Made by a program: the position numbers and the translations under genes. The notes below the pieces were generated by a model. The model saw only the letters and a program-made list of their open reading frames with translations, was not told the origin of the DNA and searched no databases. Below are positions 1 to 10,896 of a stretch of DNA of 64,000 bases, in pieces; positions within the stretch are counted from its first letter, which is position 1; each line of letters begins with the position of its first letter. This stretch comes from Achatina immaculata. Lineage: Eukaryota > Mollusca > Gastropoda > Stylommatophora > Achatinidae. The DNA lies in the NCBI GenBank assembly GCA_009760885.1, contig CM019697.1, positions 25,372,210 to 25,436,209 of the forward strand, read 5' to 3'.

Positions 1-195
1 CACAATTACTAGATTCTGTAACACAACCACAAGTACTAGATTCAGTAACACAACCACAAGTACTAGATTCTGCAACACAACCACAGGTACTAGATTCTGC
101 AACACAACCACAGGTACTAGATTCTGTAACACAACCACAAGTACCAGATTCTGCAACACAACCGCATGTATATACCAGATTCTGTAACTCAACCG
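1..195. repeat. 27-bp minisatellite, window edge
   Basis: About seven copies of a 27-bp unit containing ACTAGATTCTGTAACACAAC, running off the left end of the window. Copies differ at a few positions (tact/tacc, gtaac/gcaac). The last copy carries a small insertion (gtatat). No coding role is seen. Confidence 0.9.
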
Positions 196-229
196 CTTCT
201 AGCTTTTATTACATGTCAAAAATATTTTA

Positions 230-636
230 ACTACAGCAGAGTCAGCTAGCAAAATAGGACTTGAAATTAACAAGAACAAAACAAAAATAATGAAAATTCC
301 CGTTAATCAAAATGGAAAAATACACGTAGAAGGGACAGATGTTGAAGAAGTAATTCAATTTGCATACCTTGGCAGCTACATAGACCAGGATGATGACACC
401 AGAAAGGAAGTTAGAATTAGAATTGCAAAAGCAGCATCGATCTTCAAGAATCTTGAGAACATTTGACATTCAAAAGTTATAAGCACAAAAACCAAGTTAA
501 GACTATTCAATTCAAATGTAATATCCACACTCATTTATGCATGTGAAAGCTGGAAAACAACTAAAGAAATACACAAGAAATTAGACTCTTTTGAAAACAA
601 ATGCCTAAGGAAAATACTCGGCATCAAGTGGGGGTT
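230..636 (+). pseudogene. Non-LTR reverse transcriptase C-terminal fragment
   Basis: A truncated piece of the same LINE family as the copy at 39.3-40.5 kb. Translation gives the post-catalytic region of the reverse transcriptase: IGLEINKNKTKIMKIP, then FAYLGSYIDQD and LIYACESWKTTKEI. A stop (tga) interrupts the frame after KNLENI, where the 39.3-kb copy has tgg. The match ends abruptly after LRKILGIKW, so both the 5' part (including YADD) and the 3' tail are missing. It is a dead insertion remnant with no function of its own. Confidence in the family is high because the DNA is near-identical to the 39.8-40.2 kb stretch. Confidence 0.85.
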
Positions 637-765
637 TGAAGCAAACTCAGTTAGACTAATGCAACATCCTAGCACAAATGTCAGGTACCTATTTTCTGGT
701 TGCACAGAAGTTGTTGAAAGCTGAGAGTAAACGTAACTCGTAATAAATCAGTTCTCGCCCTAAAG

Positions 766-2060
766 TTCAGTGTTCTCAGTGTACCTACACTATGTTCTTG
801 CCCTGATGTTCTGTTCTCAGTGTACCTACACGATGTTCTTGCCCTGATGTTCTGTTCTCAGTGTACCTACACTATGTTCTTGCCCTGATGTTCTGTTCTC
901 AGTGTACCTACACGATGTTCTTGCCCTGATGTTCTGTTCTCAGTGTACCTACACTATGTTCTTGCCCTGATGTTCTGTTCTCAGTGTACCTACACTATGT
1001 TCTTGCCCTGATGTTCTGTTCTCAGTGTACCTATACGATGTTCTTGCCCTGATGTTCTGTTCTCAGTGTACCTACACGATGTTCTTGCCCTGATGTTCTG
1101 TTCTCAGTGTACCTACACGATGTTCTTGCCCTGATGTTCTGTTCTCAGTGTACCTACACTATGTTCTTGCCCTGATGTTCTGTTCTCAGTGTACCTACAC
1201 GATGTTCTTGCCCTGATGTTCTGTTCTCAGTGTACCTACACGATGTTCTTGCCCTGATGTTCTGTTCTCAGTGTACCTACACGATATTCTTGCCCTGATG
1301 TTCTGTTCTCAGTGTACCTACACGATGTTCTTGCCCTGATGTTCTGTTCTCAGTGTACCTACACGATGTTCTTGCCCTGATGTTCTGTTCTCAGTGTACC
1401 TACACGATGTTCTTGCCCTGATGTTCTGTTCTCAGTGTACTCACCTGATGTTCTAGCGCTGATGTACTGTTCTCAGTGTACCCAAATGATGTTCTAACTC
1501 GTTGTTCTGTTCTCAGTGTACTCACACGATGTTCTAGCTCTGATGCTTTGTTCTCAGTGTACCTATACGATGTTCTAGCTCTGATGCTTTGTTCTCAGTG
1601 TACCTATACGATGTTCTAGCTCTGATGTTTTGTTCTCAGTGTACCTATACGATGTTCTAGCTCTGATGGTTTGTTCTCAGTGTACCTATACGATGTTCTA
1701 GCTCTGATGTTTTGTTCTCAGTGTACCTATACGATGTTCTAGCTCTGATGTTTTGTTCTCAGTGTACCTATACGATGTTCTAGCTCTGATGTTTTGTTCT
1801 CAGTGTACCTACACGATGTTCTAGCTCTGATGTTTTGTTCTCAGTGTACCTACACGATGTTCTAGCTCTGATGTTTTGTTCTCAGTGTACCTATACGATG
1901 TTCTAGCTCTGATGTTTTGTTCTCAGTTTACCTATACGATGTTCTAGCTCTGATGTTTTGTTCTCAGTGTACCTATACGATGTTCTAGCTCTGATGTTTT
2001 GTTCTCAGTGTACCTACACAATGTTCTAGTGCTGATGTTCTGTTCTCAGTGTACTCACAC
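766..2060. repeat. 41-bp minisatellite, about 31 copies in two subfamilies
   Basis: The unit contains GTTCTCAGTGTACCTACACG and repeats every 41 bp. Copies up to about 1435 carry ttgccctgatgttc; copies from about 1530 carry tagctctgatgtttt, with divergent transitional copies at 1436-1530. The block structure suggests two rounds of amplification from different founder units. It lies upstream of the first visible PDZ exon and is probably intronic. Confidence 0.95.
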
Positions 2061-2324
2061 GCTGGTCATAGACTTTACACATTTTAGTTTGTGACGGTGA
2101 TCATACATCGTAACATTTGTATTTGTGGCGCAGGTGAAGAAAGAGTGTTTCCTCCATCATCATTCTCACTATAAACTGGATACGGAAACCCCCAAAATCT
2201 GGGCTCTTTTTATCGTCTCTTGTCTTCTAGGGCCTGTAGAAAGTGAGGGCATTATCGAGACAGTTTATCTACGGTTTAATGTTGATATTGTGTTTATAGT
2301 CTCTTTCGTTTTCAAAATATTCGA

Positions 2325-2563
2325 AGTTCTGTACGAAAGTTATCAAAATATTATGAGCTATGTATGACAGTTATCAATATATTCTGAGTTCTTTATGAAA
2401 GTTATCAATATATTCTGAGTTCTGTATGAAAGTTATCAATATATTCTGAGTTCTGTATGAAAGTTATCAATATATTCTGAGTTCTGTATGAAAGTTATCA
2501 ATATATTCTGAGTTCTGTATGAAAGTTATCAATATATTCTGAGTTCTGTATGAAAGGTATCAG
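2325..2563. repeat. 31-bp minisatellite
   Basis: About seven to eight copies of a 31-bp unit (AGTTATCAATATATTCTGAG plus ttctgtatgaa). The first two copies are diverged and the last ones near-identical. Probably intronic. The preceding 2061-2324 and following 2564-2850 hold nothing recognisable beyond the splice acceptor at 2850. Confidence 0.92.
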
Positions 2564-2850
2564 AAAGATATTTTTTTTAAATAAGAAAAATGAATAGATT
2601 TTGTGAACTTTTCTTGTGTAAATGATTTTGATGAAACATTTTATATCTCCGAACAAATAAAAGAAATAATTTTGACAAAAAATTTTAAAGGAAATCGTGT
2701 ATGGAATCTTGGACAAAAACATTCAATCGTTCAAGGTTGCACAGGAAAGGATGATTTTCATGAGAAAAGAGTAAAACAGAAAAGAGGTAGTACAGAGGTA
2801 GTACCTGAGACTGTACGAGGTAACTCATTCAGTTGTTGTCGCATCCTCAG

Positions 2851-2999
2851 GTATTTTCTAACAGTCCAGCGGACGGAGAGCTCCAGAGAGGTGATATCAT
2901 CCTGTCAATCAATAGTCGAGATGCCTCAGAGCTGACCCACAAACAGGCTCAGGACTTGATCAAACATGGCGGTGGACAGGTGCAGCTGATCGTCAACAG
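2851..2999 (+). CDS. Zasp-like: Exon: PDZ domain, C-terminal half
   Basis: The acceptor is cctcag|gta and the donor caacag|gtgatt. The 149-nt exon starts in phase 0 and ends with two bases of an Arg codon. It reads VFSNSPADGELQRGDIILSI, then NSRDASELTHKQAQDLIKHG and GGQVQLIVN(R). These are the beta-C to beta-F strands and alpha-B helix of a PDZ domain; the SPADGELQRGD turn and THxxAQxxIK helix are typical of ZASP/ALP/enigma PDZs, which bind the alpha-actinin C-terminus. The carboxylate-binding GLGF-like loop must be in an upstream exon outside the window. The intron-readthrough frame stops immediately after the donor (agg tga). Confidence 0.93.
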
Positions 3000-3059
3000 G
3001 TGATTGCCCTAATTCTCTACATGTAAACCCAGACATTAACACCAAGACTAAATAACACC

Positions 3060-3250
3060 ATGCCATCAACATCTTAAATCATCATCGCCATCAACATCTT
3101 AAATCATCATCGCCATCAACATCTTAAATCATCATCGCCATCAACATCTTAAATCATCATCGCCATCAACATCTTAAATCATCATCGCCATCAACGTCTT
3201 AAATAATCATCGCCATCAACATCTTAAATCATCATCGCCATCAACATCTT

Positions 3251-3289
<39 letters not shown>

Positions 3290-3290
3290 G
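3060..3290. repeat. 25-bp minisatellite ending in (ATC)n
   Basis: About eight copies of a 25-bp unit (GCCATCAACATCTTAAATCA plus tcatc), passing directly into a pure (ATC)n run at about 3255-3289. The ATC motif in the unit suggests a shared origin with the trinucleotide run. Intronic, between the PDZ exon and the next short exon. Confidence 0.92.
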
Positions 3291-3415
3291 TTTTAACGTT
3301 TATTTGTATTAGCTTCACATCCAAAGTGAATATTATGACCAAAGAACCTCATATCGCCATCAAAATTCCTCTCATCAACATATCACAGTGTTTCTCATGT
3401 TATTTGTCCCAACAG

Positions 3416-3491
3416 ACCACCTCCAGGGGCACATATTGGCCCTCTTTCACCTCCCATCGTGACACAGAAACCGAGAGCACCCTCGTTGCAG
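3416..3491 (+). CDS. Zasp-like: Exon: short proline-rich linker after PDZ
   Basis: The acceptor is tttgtcccaacag|acc and the donor ttgcag|gtaaca. The 76-nt exon completes the Arg codon left by the PDZ exon and continues RPPPGAHIGPLSPPIVTQKP then RAPSLQ, ending in phase 0. The sequence is proline-rich and of low complexity, as expected for the linker that follows the PDZ in ZASP-type proteins. It has no catalytic or binding motif that I recognise. Support comes from the phase match on both sides and good splice consensus. It sits about 190 bp upstream of a mariner insertion. Confidence 0.85.
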
Positions 3492-3682
3492 GTAACAGAT
3501 CTTACTCTCCACATCCGCTTTCATAGTCTCCCTCGCACTGCACCTTCTATCTCCAGGACATGGTTTCTTGGAAGTTCCCAGTCAAACATTCTGTCTGAAA
3601 AATCTGAGTGAGCACTAACACCAGGCTCCCACAGATTCTGGTTTCTTTAGAACTGTATAGACAAGAAAATAAAGTCGAGTTA

Positions 3683-4963
3683 CGAGGGGTGATTGATAAG
3701 TTCTCGGCATAAGGAACAACTTTCGTGGACAACTTTTTTGGGCCATTTCTCAACATAGTCCCCTTACCAATTTATGCACTTAGTACAGTGATCCTGGAGC
3801 ATACGGATCCCTTCTTTGTAAAAGTCTCAGCATCTTGTGCCAGTAGAAACTGGTCTACAGCATGAATGACGTCATCGTCTGAAGCAAATTTGCGACCACT
3901 GAGCTCCTTTTTTGAGTTTGGTAAACAGGTAATAGTCTAAAGGGGCCAAATCTGGGGAATCAGGAGGATGTTCAAGAAGCTGGAAGCCGTATTCATGAAT
4001 GGCAGCAACTGCCACCGCCGACTTGTAAACTGTCTTGATGAAAGATGACTCCTCTCGTCAATTTCCCTCAACGCTTTTCCTTCAGTTTGACCCCCATTTG
4101 CTTCACAAGATTAGCGTAATAGGCCCAGGTGACCGTTCTGCCCTTTTGAAGATAGTCTACCAATAGCACACCTTCTGAATCCCAAAAGATGGAAGCCATC
4201 ATTTTGCCTGCAGACAGAATCACCCTTGCTTTATTTGGAGATGGGGATCCATGATGTTTCCACTGCTTTGACTGTTCTTTGGTTTCTGGTTGAAAATGAT
4301 GAACCCAAGTCTCATCTATAGTCACAAATTGCTGAAGAAACTTTTCAGGATCTACAGAAAAATGGCAAAGATTGTCTCTTGACATGTTGAGACGCTGTCG
4401 TTTATCATCAGCTCCAATAAGTTTCGGGAGCCATCGAGCAGAGACCTTGGTCATTTGAAGATCATTGTGAATAATGGCATGAATACGTTCCTGGGAGATG
4501 CCCAACTCGGTAGCAATGTACTGCTCAGTTAGTCGTCGGTCCTCCATTATCATGTCATGGATTCTGTCGGTGGCTTCATCGGTGGTTACCGTTCTTGGTA
4601 TTCCTGGACAGGTATCATCTTCCAGACTCTCCCTTCCATGTTTTAGCTGAGCTGCCCATTTCTTCACTGTGCTGTAAGAAGGGGTACTCTCCCCTAGAGT
4701 CTCTACCATATCCTTATGGATCTCCTTCGATGATAAGGCCTTGATGCAGAGGTAGCGAATGACTGCTCGATGAGAAATTATATCCACTTTCTCAATTTCT
4801 GCCACCCCTTACCACTTCAGTAACCTGTAAAAGAAATTGGTTGCAGTTAATTTCTTGAAACTGTGTTTAATCTTATGTTGACCTGATCTACAAATGCACC
4901 TAATATGAACTGTGTGTTTAAAGTATTTGTACCTTATTCCTAGAACGTATCAATCACCCCTCG
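3683..4963 (-). mobile_element. mariner element, complete ends, 1281 bp
   Basis: Terminal inverted repeats of about 32 bp bound the element: the left end starts CGAGGGGTGATTGATAAGTT and the right end, reverse complemented, starts CGAGGGGTGATTGATACGTT. TA dinucleotides flank both ends (3681-3682 and 4964-4965), the standard mariner target-site duplication. The length is that of an autonomous mariner. The transposase on the minus strand is decayed, so the copy should be non-autonomous, but with intact ends it could in principle be moved by a transposase in trans. It lies in the intron between the 3416-3491 and 8850-9173 exons. Confidence 0.95.
3730..4805 (-). pseudogene. mariner transposase, inactivated
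   Basis: A DD34D-type mariner transposase. The open part (4805-4068) shows the N-terminal helix-turn-helix region (IRYLCIKALSSKEIHKDM, then STVKKWAAQLKHGR) and two catalytic aspartates, in TIDETWVHHF and in the WDSEGVLLVDYL region. Four lesions are visible. The expected ATG is GTG and is preceded by a stop. The main frame ends after KLKEKR. The stretch that should hold the third catalytic Asp motif (HDN-type) is disrupted near 4030-4045. An extra base in the Lys-Lys codons near 3920 shifts the frame again, and an in-frame stop follows near the C-terminus. The remaining C-terminal half is recognisable (HPPDSPDLAPLDYYLF) but in another frame. It is non-functional. Confidence 0.93.
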
Positions 4964-5104
4964 TATTTCTTCATATACTACAACAGTAAATGTACTAAGT
5001 CATCCGCTTGAATTATTTGATAAAATGTAGTACACAGACCTTCAAGTTGGTCTCTATTCTTTATATTTTATTAGAGAATTTGCTTTCTTACTATCTCCGA
5101 GCTC

Positions 5105-5291
<187 letters not shown>

Positions 5292-5924
5292 GTCGCCTTG
5301 TTTTCCTTCTCTTACATTACTGTTGCTGTTAAGACTTTGATTATGTCCGCTCTGTTTTATACATAACATAATTTATACATTCTCATAATTCCTTTGTTCT
5401 CTTCAACTTTTGAACAATTTGTACACAGGTACTTGTAGTATTCGCATTCTTTTGATTCTTCTCTCACATTATTCTTATATTCACTAACTAATTTCAGTTA
5501 CCTCTGATTCTATTAATCTCATTGCTTGTTATTGTTATTCTTTCATTAGTCCTAATCGTACCTCATGTTATTCATCTTTAACACTTCCTGAGTGTAGTTC
5601 TCTGGTTATATCATTATTTTCTCGTGTTATTTTATGTTCATTTAATACTCGCAGCTGACCAAGTGGCACAACAGTCTGGATGTGATTAGAACTATTACCG
5701 TCTGTCGAAGTGGAGGAGCATGATCGCCAACCATTATAGTCACGGAATGTGTTAAAGGTTATATTCTGTTCAAAACAAGAACCGCAACACTATTGTAGTC
5801 GTAATGGACACCAAATTTCAAACTTGTATCAAAATTTTATTTTCCGGAATTAATATTTCAATCTTGACATGAAGAAACTTTAAAACTTTAACAATGAAAT
5901 GATGTTCATTAAATTTGGTTTGGA
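5292..5924. other. Intron stretch, nothing recognised
   Basis: AT-rich unique sequence between the microsatellite and the Tc1-like remnant. No open frame with protein-like character, splice-flanked exon or repeat was recognised. Confidence 0.5.
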
Positions 5925-6903
5925 CTTTTATTCTTTGCGACAGAGGCCTCCGTTTCAGTAAGGTGTATGGCTTCCTCTGGCCTGTATCAGAGAACGACAT
6001 CTCCTTGACATGGTTCCGATTAGCCGTTGGATCTGTTGTTGTGGGATGGCTGCCCACTCTTCCCGCAGTGCAAGAGACAACTATCGAGATTGGTTGGTGC
6101 CACGTCTCGCTGGCGGATTTGTTTGTTGAGTTCATCCCATAAGTGTTCTGTTTGGTTCATGTCTGATGGCATGGATGGCCACGGTATGGTCTGGACGTTG
6201 TTGTCAGCGAGGAACTAGGTAGTGAGTTGTGCCACATGAAGTCGAGCGTTATCCTGCTGAAAAATCGACCCTGGTGCAGCCATAAGTTGAAAGATGTGAG
6301 GACAAAGAATCTCAGCGACGTATCGTTGGGCATTTAGGGTGATCAGTTTGCACCAGGTCACTTCTTCCTATGAAGTTGATCGTCCCCCACACCAGTACAC
6401 CTTCACTACCATGTGGAGGAGCCTCATCCACGCAGTTCTGAGCGTAGCGCTCATGGACTCTGCGGTAAACTCTACTCCGTCTATCATGTCGCTGGAGCTG
6501 AAAGAATGATTCATCACTAAACCAAACCCTTCTCCAATCATTCGCAACGGTCCACTGATGATGCTGGTTCGCTCACTGCAGTCGGTTCTGGCGATGCCGG
6601 TCCGTAAGAACAGGACCTCTGTAGGGTCTTCTAGCCCCAAGACCAGTGTCGTGCAGCGGGTTCTGACCGTTTGATCTGACATTCGACGAACTGTTGTCAT
6701 TGACTGGACTGTTGAGGTGATGCAGGAGTTGTAACTATGTGTCTTCCACTGTGCTGCTGGTTTGCAGCTGAGCCAGTTTCTTGAAATCGTCTCCAAAGGC
6801 GACTAATGGTGCTTCTAACCACATTAAATTGTCTGGCCACTATACTTTGTGACTGTAAACGTCCAATGATGATGAGTCATTGTTCTGTAGTGAGATGAGC
6901 CAT
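5925..6903 (-). pseudogene. Tc1-like transposase, multiply disrupted
   Basis: Read on the minus strand from ATG at 6903. A Tc1-type HTH follows (SQSIVARQFNVVRSTISRLW then RRFQETGSAANQQHSGR), interrupted by a stop at about codon 9. Further on, FSDES-like and RHDRRSRVYRRVHERYAQN segments, then GVLVWGTINF, mark the DDE core. The third acidic cluster is visible as QQDNARLHVAQL and DMNQTEHLWDEL, corresponding to the usual D and E of DD34E. The frames change at least three times and stops occur within conserved blocks. The C-terminal arm (WDELNKQIRQRDVAPTNL) is followed by out-of-frame remains. No terminal inverted repeats were found by eye. It is an old, dead intronic insertion. Confidence 0.85.
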
Positions 6904-7339
6904 ACTTGCGCATTGAATTTTCAAATGAATTGATTCGAGGAGCGTAAATCTTTTATAGGCATTCAATAACATGGTCAGTGAGTTTTGTGTTCAGGAAGTT
7001 TCACAGGATTCTAGTGAACGTGTCACGAGTTATTGTCAAAAATGCTGTTTTGACTAGTGTCAATTTTTTATGCTCATGAATCATCTGCTAAGTACAATTC
7101 AGGTCACCACGTGAAGTTGACGTCCAGGTGAACGTTTCAGGGAATGTGCCCTTGTCTGATCAGCAAACTTCAGTTTAGATCGCAACATTGTATTTGTTGC
7201 GTTTCGTTTGTTGAACGGTATATAATCCTCTGTTCTCTTCTCACATTCGTATTTGTTCTCTGTTCCCTTATTATCTCCCTTTATTACGTTTTAGAAACAA
7301 CTTTCATCAGATTTTGTGTATCATATTTTTCCTTATTTG
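6904..7339. other. Intron stretch, nothing recognised
   Basis: Unique AT-rich sequence flanking the Tc1-like remnant. The open frame at 7144-7362 is hydrophobic low-complexity and has no splice context, so it is not called. Confidence 0.45.
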
Positions 7340-7745
7340 ATCTACATACTTTTTTTTCTTAACTGATCTATATACAAGTTTGTATACTTTTTTCTTACTT
7401 GATCTACATACAAGATTGTAAACTTTTTTCTTACTTGATCTATATACAAGATTGTATACTTTTTTTCCTTACGTGATCTATTTACAAGATTGTATACTTT
7501 TTCTTACTTGATCTATATACGTTTTTTTCTTACTTGAAACATATACCTATTTTTCTTACTTGATCTGTATACAAGATTGTATACTTTTTTCCTTGCTTGA
7601 TGTATATATCTTTTTTTTTTCTTACTTGATCTATATACAAAATTGTATACTTTTTTATTACCTGATCTATATACCTTTTTTCTTACTTGATCTATATACC
7701 TTTTTTCTTACTTGATCTATATACAAGATACCTTTTTTCTTGCCG
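7340..7745. repeat. About 36-bp degenerate minisatellite
   Basis: About eleven imperfect copies of TTTCTTACTTGATCTATATA plus caagattgtatac, with length variation in the T-run. It is polypyrimidine-rich on the gene strand. Confidence 0.85.
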
Positions 7746-8849
7746 CTGCTTCTGCAATATTTTCTGTTCACTTTATCTTTTGTTTATTAGCTCCTAGAGC
7801 GCCTCACGGGAGAAAATGATCACACATTCCTCGTATGAGTTCTGTTACTGGCTACAGATTATGTTCTGTCAAGTTCTTTGGGGTTCTAAACTTTATTAAA
7901 CTATCTTTTTTAAATCATTCATACTAAAAACAAACAAAAGAAAACTGTGCCAGATGAAAGAGACCAAGGAAGACTGCACACTCAGCTATCAGCGCTGAAA
8001 CTGAGGCTTTGTGTTGTTCTAGCAACGAGCCATCTCTGATTTAGATCATTTGGCATCTCTGGGTGATGCTTCTTGTGATAAAATCCTTGTACGTCCAGAC
8101 AGAAATGGTGTTATCAGCTCCTCTTTTCTCAGACTGGTCTAGAGCAGGGATTCTCAGAGGTGAGCCATCGGAGCACCTTGGCAAGAGTTTCAGTTTTAGG
8201 GGAAGAGTTTACTACAGTACAGGAATGTATAATGTTGAAGATAGTGTTCACAGTGGTACATATCACTTCGTCAGTTTGTTCACAGTGGCTCATACCACTT
8301 CGGGTGTACCGTCTGCTTCAGTTTGTCACTCTATGTGGCTTCTAGAATGTCTTCTTACATAACCGTTTGATGAATTTTATCACTACATCCCTTTTGATGT
8401 ATCCCATCTTTTATATCCCATGTTGCATATCCCACGTTAATAGTCTAAAGTTTATAAATCAAATCTCAAACAGTCCATCTTATATATCCTATCTCATATA
8501 TCCTATGTTATTAGTCTAAGGTTCATAAATCACATCTTATCAGTTTATGGGCATCACCTCTAATATTAGTGGTCTGAGAATAATATCACGTCACTGTGTG
8601 ATCCACCATTCACGTCAAAACAAATGTGATCTAGCGGTTCACATAAGATCGATCTATTGCAGGTGAATCACACTACATGAATCATCATTATGGCTAAATG
8701 ATATGAAGTGCAGCAACTTCCTTCAAGATAACTTACCAACAAACTGTGATCTGTGAATCACATTAGGTCAATCTATAGTCAGTGAATCACATTACGTCAA
8801 TCTGTAATCAGTTAATCACGTCACATGTAATCTGATTATTGAATTACAG
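7746..8849. other. Intron stretch with weak degenerate repeats
   Basis: Mostly unique. At 8390-8530 there are two diverged copies of a segment with tatatcccat and agtctaaggttcataaatca. At 8560-8845 there are degenerate units based on gtgaatcacattaggtcaatct. At 8148-8190 the sequence CAGGGATTCTCAGAGG is reminiscent of the end of a hAT element. A 27-nt splice-flanked candidate (8133-8159) is discussed under findings. Confidence 0.5.
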
Positions 8850-9173
8850 AGCCCTCCGTCTCCTAACGCCCCAGCCCGCCCCATCACCTTCACCTCTACG
8901 ATCACAAGAGATGGTAGCTGCCAGCAACCAGCCCAGAAGCCGCTCTACCAACCTCTTGACATCCAAGCCGCCAGAGAACAACAAAACCGTGACTTCCAAC
9001 GGCAAGTCTCCACCTCCAGCCAACCCCCGACAACCCCAACCCCACCAAACCCAGTCCCACCATGGGCGGCCCAGCAGTTTTCCCCCAAGAGGTTGTCCAA
9101 GTTGTCCAAACTTGGAGGTGCTGGGTTAGAGTTTGGATCCACTTATGCTACACTTCCCAGGAAGTCCTCTGCG
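8850..9173 (+). CDS. Zasp-like: Exon: proline-rich linker ending in ATLPR motif
   Basis: The acceptor is ttgaattacag|agc and the donor tctgcg|gtacag; 324 nt (108 codons), phase 0 at both ends. It is relatively GC-rich against an AT-rich intron, a coding signature. It reads SPPSPNAPARPITFTSTITR, later QKPLYQPLDIQAAREQQNRD, TPTPPNPVPPWAAQQFSPKR and LGGAGLEFGSTYATLPRKSS. The W in PVPPWA and the KPLYQPLD block look like conserved linker motifs, but I cannot name a binding partner. If the donor is not used, the frame runs nine more codons to TGA at 9198, with AATAAA at 9436, so an alternative terminal exon is possible. Confidence 0.9.
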
Positions 9174-9739
9174 GTACAGATTATCATCATCCAGATCTGA
9201 CTGTTGTAAAATAACACAAAAGTGAATTTCTTTTTAATCCTTTCCTATACTACTGTATTTTTTTTTGTTTTTAGAAAACATAAATTGAGTCTTCCCACAG
9301 AGTCCAAGTCCGTTCTATTTATATTTTCATGTTTTGTTTCATTTTAATTTTCCTATTCTTATTTTCAATGCATTCTAATTTTTTTTTCCTGTAAAAGCGT
9401 AAAGAAGCCATGAAATATTTTTGTTTATAATTATTAATAAAGTTTTTTTCTTAATTAACACATAATTACAGTGCCAAAAACTGCTTTTTGTTTAGAAATT
9501 TTTAATGAAAGACAGGAAAGGATTAACATAGTACTGACCAAAAATGGTGTGTGGTATTTGTGGGGTATTACAACAAATGTCGATTGCTATTTCTACTTTT
9601 GGTTCATATGGATCATTTTAGTTTAGATTCGTTGATGACACGTGGGTAAAAGTTTTTAATATGCTCTGAAATGATGAAGAAACGATTTCGTAAAACTAGG
9701 ACTACTTGTTTTTTATATTATTATTATCGCTTTTATTAT
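9174..9739 (+). other. Possible alternative 3' end: in-frame TGA plus AATAAA
   Basis: Readthrough of the 8850-9173 exon adds VQIIIIQI then TGA at 9198-9200. A canonical AATAAA is at 9436-9441 in a T-rich context. This would yield a short PDZ-linker isoform. It is also compatible with plain intron sequence. Otherwise nothing is recognised here. Confidence 0.35.
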
Positions 9740-10165
9740 TATTTCCCTTCATTTCTTTTTCTATCCATCTCTCTTTCTCTCCATCTTTCTTTCTGTTCAT
9801 CTCTCTCTCTATTCTCTCAATCTCTCTTTCTCTCCATCTCTCTTTCTCTCCATCTCCTTTTCTCTCAATCTCTCTTTCTCTCAATCTCTCTTTTTCTCCA
9901 TCTCTCTTTCTCTCCATCTCTCTTTCTCCCCATCTCTCCATCTCTCTCTCTTTCCATCTCTCTCTCTCTCCATCTTTCTTTCTCTCAATCTCTCCTTCTA
10001 TCAATCTCTCTTTCTCTCCATCTCTCTTTCTCTCCATCTCTCTTTCTCTCCATCTCTCTTTCTCTTCATCTCTCCATCTCTCTTTCTCTCAGTCTCTCTT
10101 TCTCTTCATCTCTCCATCTCTCTTTCTCTCCATCTCTCTTCCTCTCTTGTTCTCGTCAAGTGATC
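9740..10165. repeat. Polypyrimidine (CT-rich) minisatellite, about 420 bp
   Basis: Nearly pure C/T on the + strand apart from A in ccatc/caatc: degenerate repeats of TCTCTTTCTCTCCATCTC, about 16-18 bp. Long open frames on both strands (Ser/Leu-rich on plus, Arg/Glu/Lys-rich on minus) follow from the composition and are not genes. Such homopurine-homopyrimidine tracts can form triplex (H-DNA). Confidence 0.93.
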
Positions 10166-10896
10166 GTCTGGTTTAAATTCCAAACATTTATAGTTAATTA
10201 GCTTAGTTTTGTGTTAACGATATTTGGGGAGTACATATGTCGCTTATATGTCACATTATTTCGAACAAAAACATTTTGAAAACCTGGTGAAGACCAGTCA
10301 AAAACATAAAACAGCCTGGAAATATTTCATCCTGGCCCTAATGTTAAAGATACGTATGAACCAAAAGACTTGTCCATGGCGTCACAACAGAGCTTGATGT
10401 AGCAAGAAAATGCTGGGTCTGCCTAGTTAGTTCACGTAATATTTAAACTTACGTGGCCAAGTCTTCATGTACTCACTGTACAGCTTAGTACATGTTCTCG
10501 CTTCATTAAATGTACACAGCAATCATCTCATGTTACACAGAATACTCGGTCAATTATTGTGTATATTTGACAGACTTTCTAACATCCTGCATGATCTCTG
10601 CCATGGTTTGCTTTCATAGCTCGCTTCCAGTTGCCTAGCAACAGCTTCCACTACTGAGACGAATTACTGACACTTTGTACTAAAACACTAACAATCCTTG
10701 TTAAATATGGCTCAGTACGAGAGCCACACGCTAGCAGAGTGTATGATTTTTATTTCTGAGAAATGAGATGTCTGCATCAGGGAGTGGACTTCTACATCTA
10801 TGTTTGGCATATTTGCATCAGAAAATGAGATTTCGACATCATTGAGCGAGACTACTGCATCGAAGCGCGAGATTTATACATCTGAGAAATGAGATA
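10166..10896. other. Intron stretch with weak 28-bp degenerate repeat
   Basis: Mostly unique sequence. At 10745-10890 there are about five diverged copies around gagaaatgagatttctgcatc. No coding signal. Confidence 0.5.

Noticed and set aside
766..2060. CRISPR-like regular repeats (also other arrays)
   Set aside because: Units are directly tandem with no unique spacers, and the context is eukaryotic.
2107..2367. Candidate exon after gtggcgcag
   Set aside because: The translation (VKKECFLHHHSHYKLD...) has no PDZ similarity, runs into low-complexity sequence and has no plausible donor.
7144..7362. Hydrophobic, Cys/Phe-rich 72-codon frame
   Set aside because: T-rich low complexity leading into a T-rich array; no start or splice support.
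9671..10201. Ser/Leu-rich plus-strand and Arg/Glu-rich minus-strand open frames
   Set aside because: Produced by a CT-rich tract that lacks stop codons in several frames.
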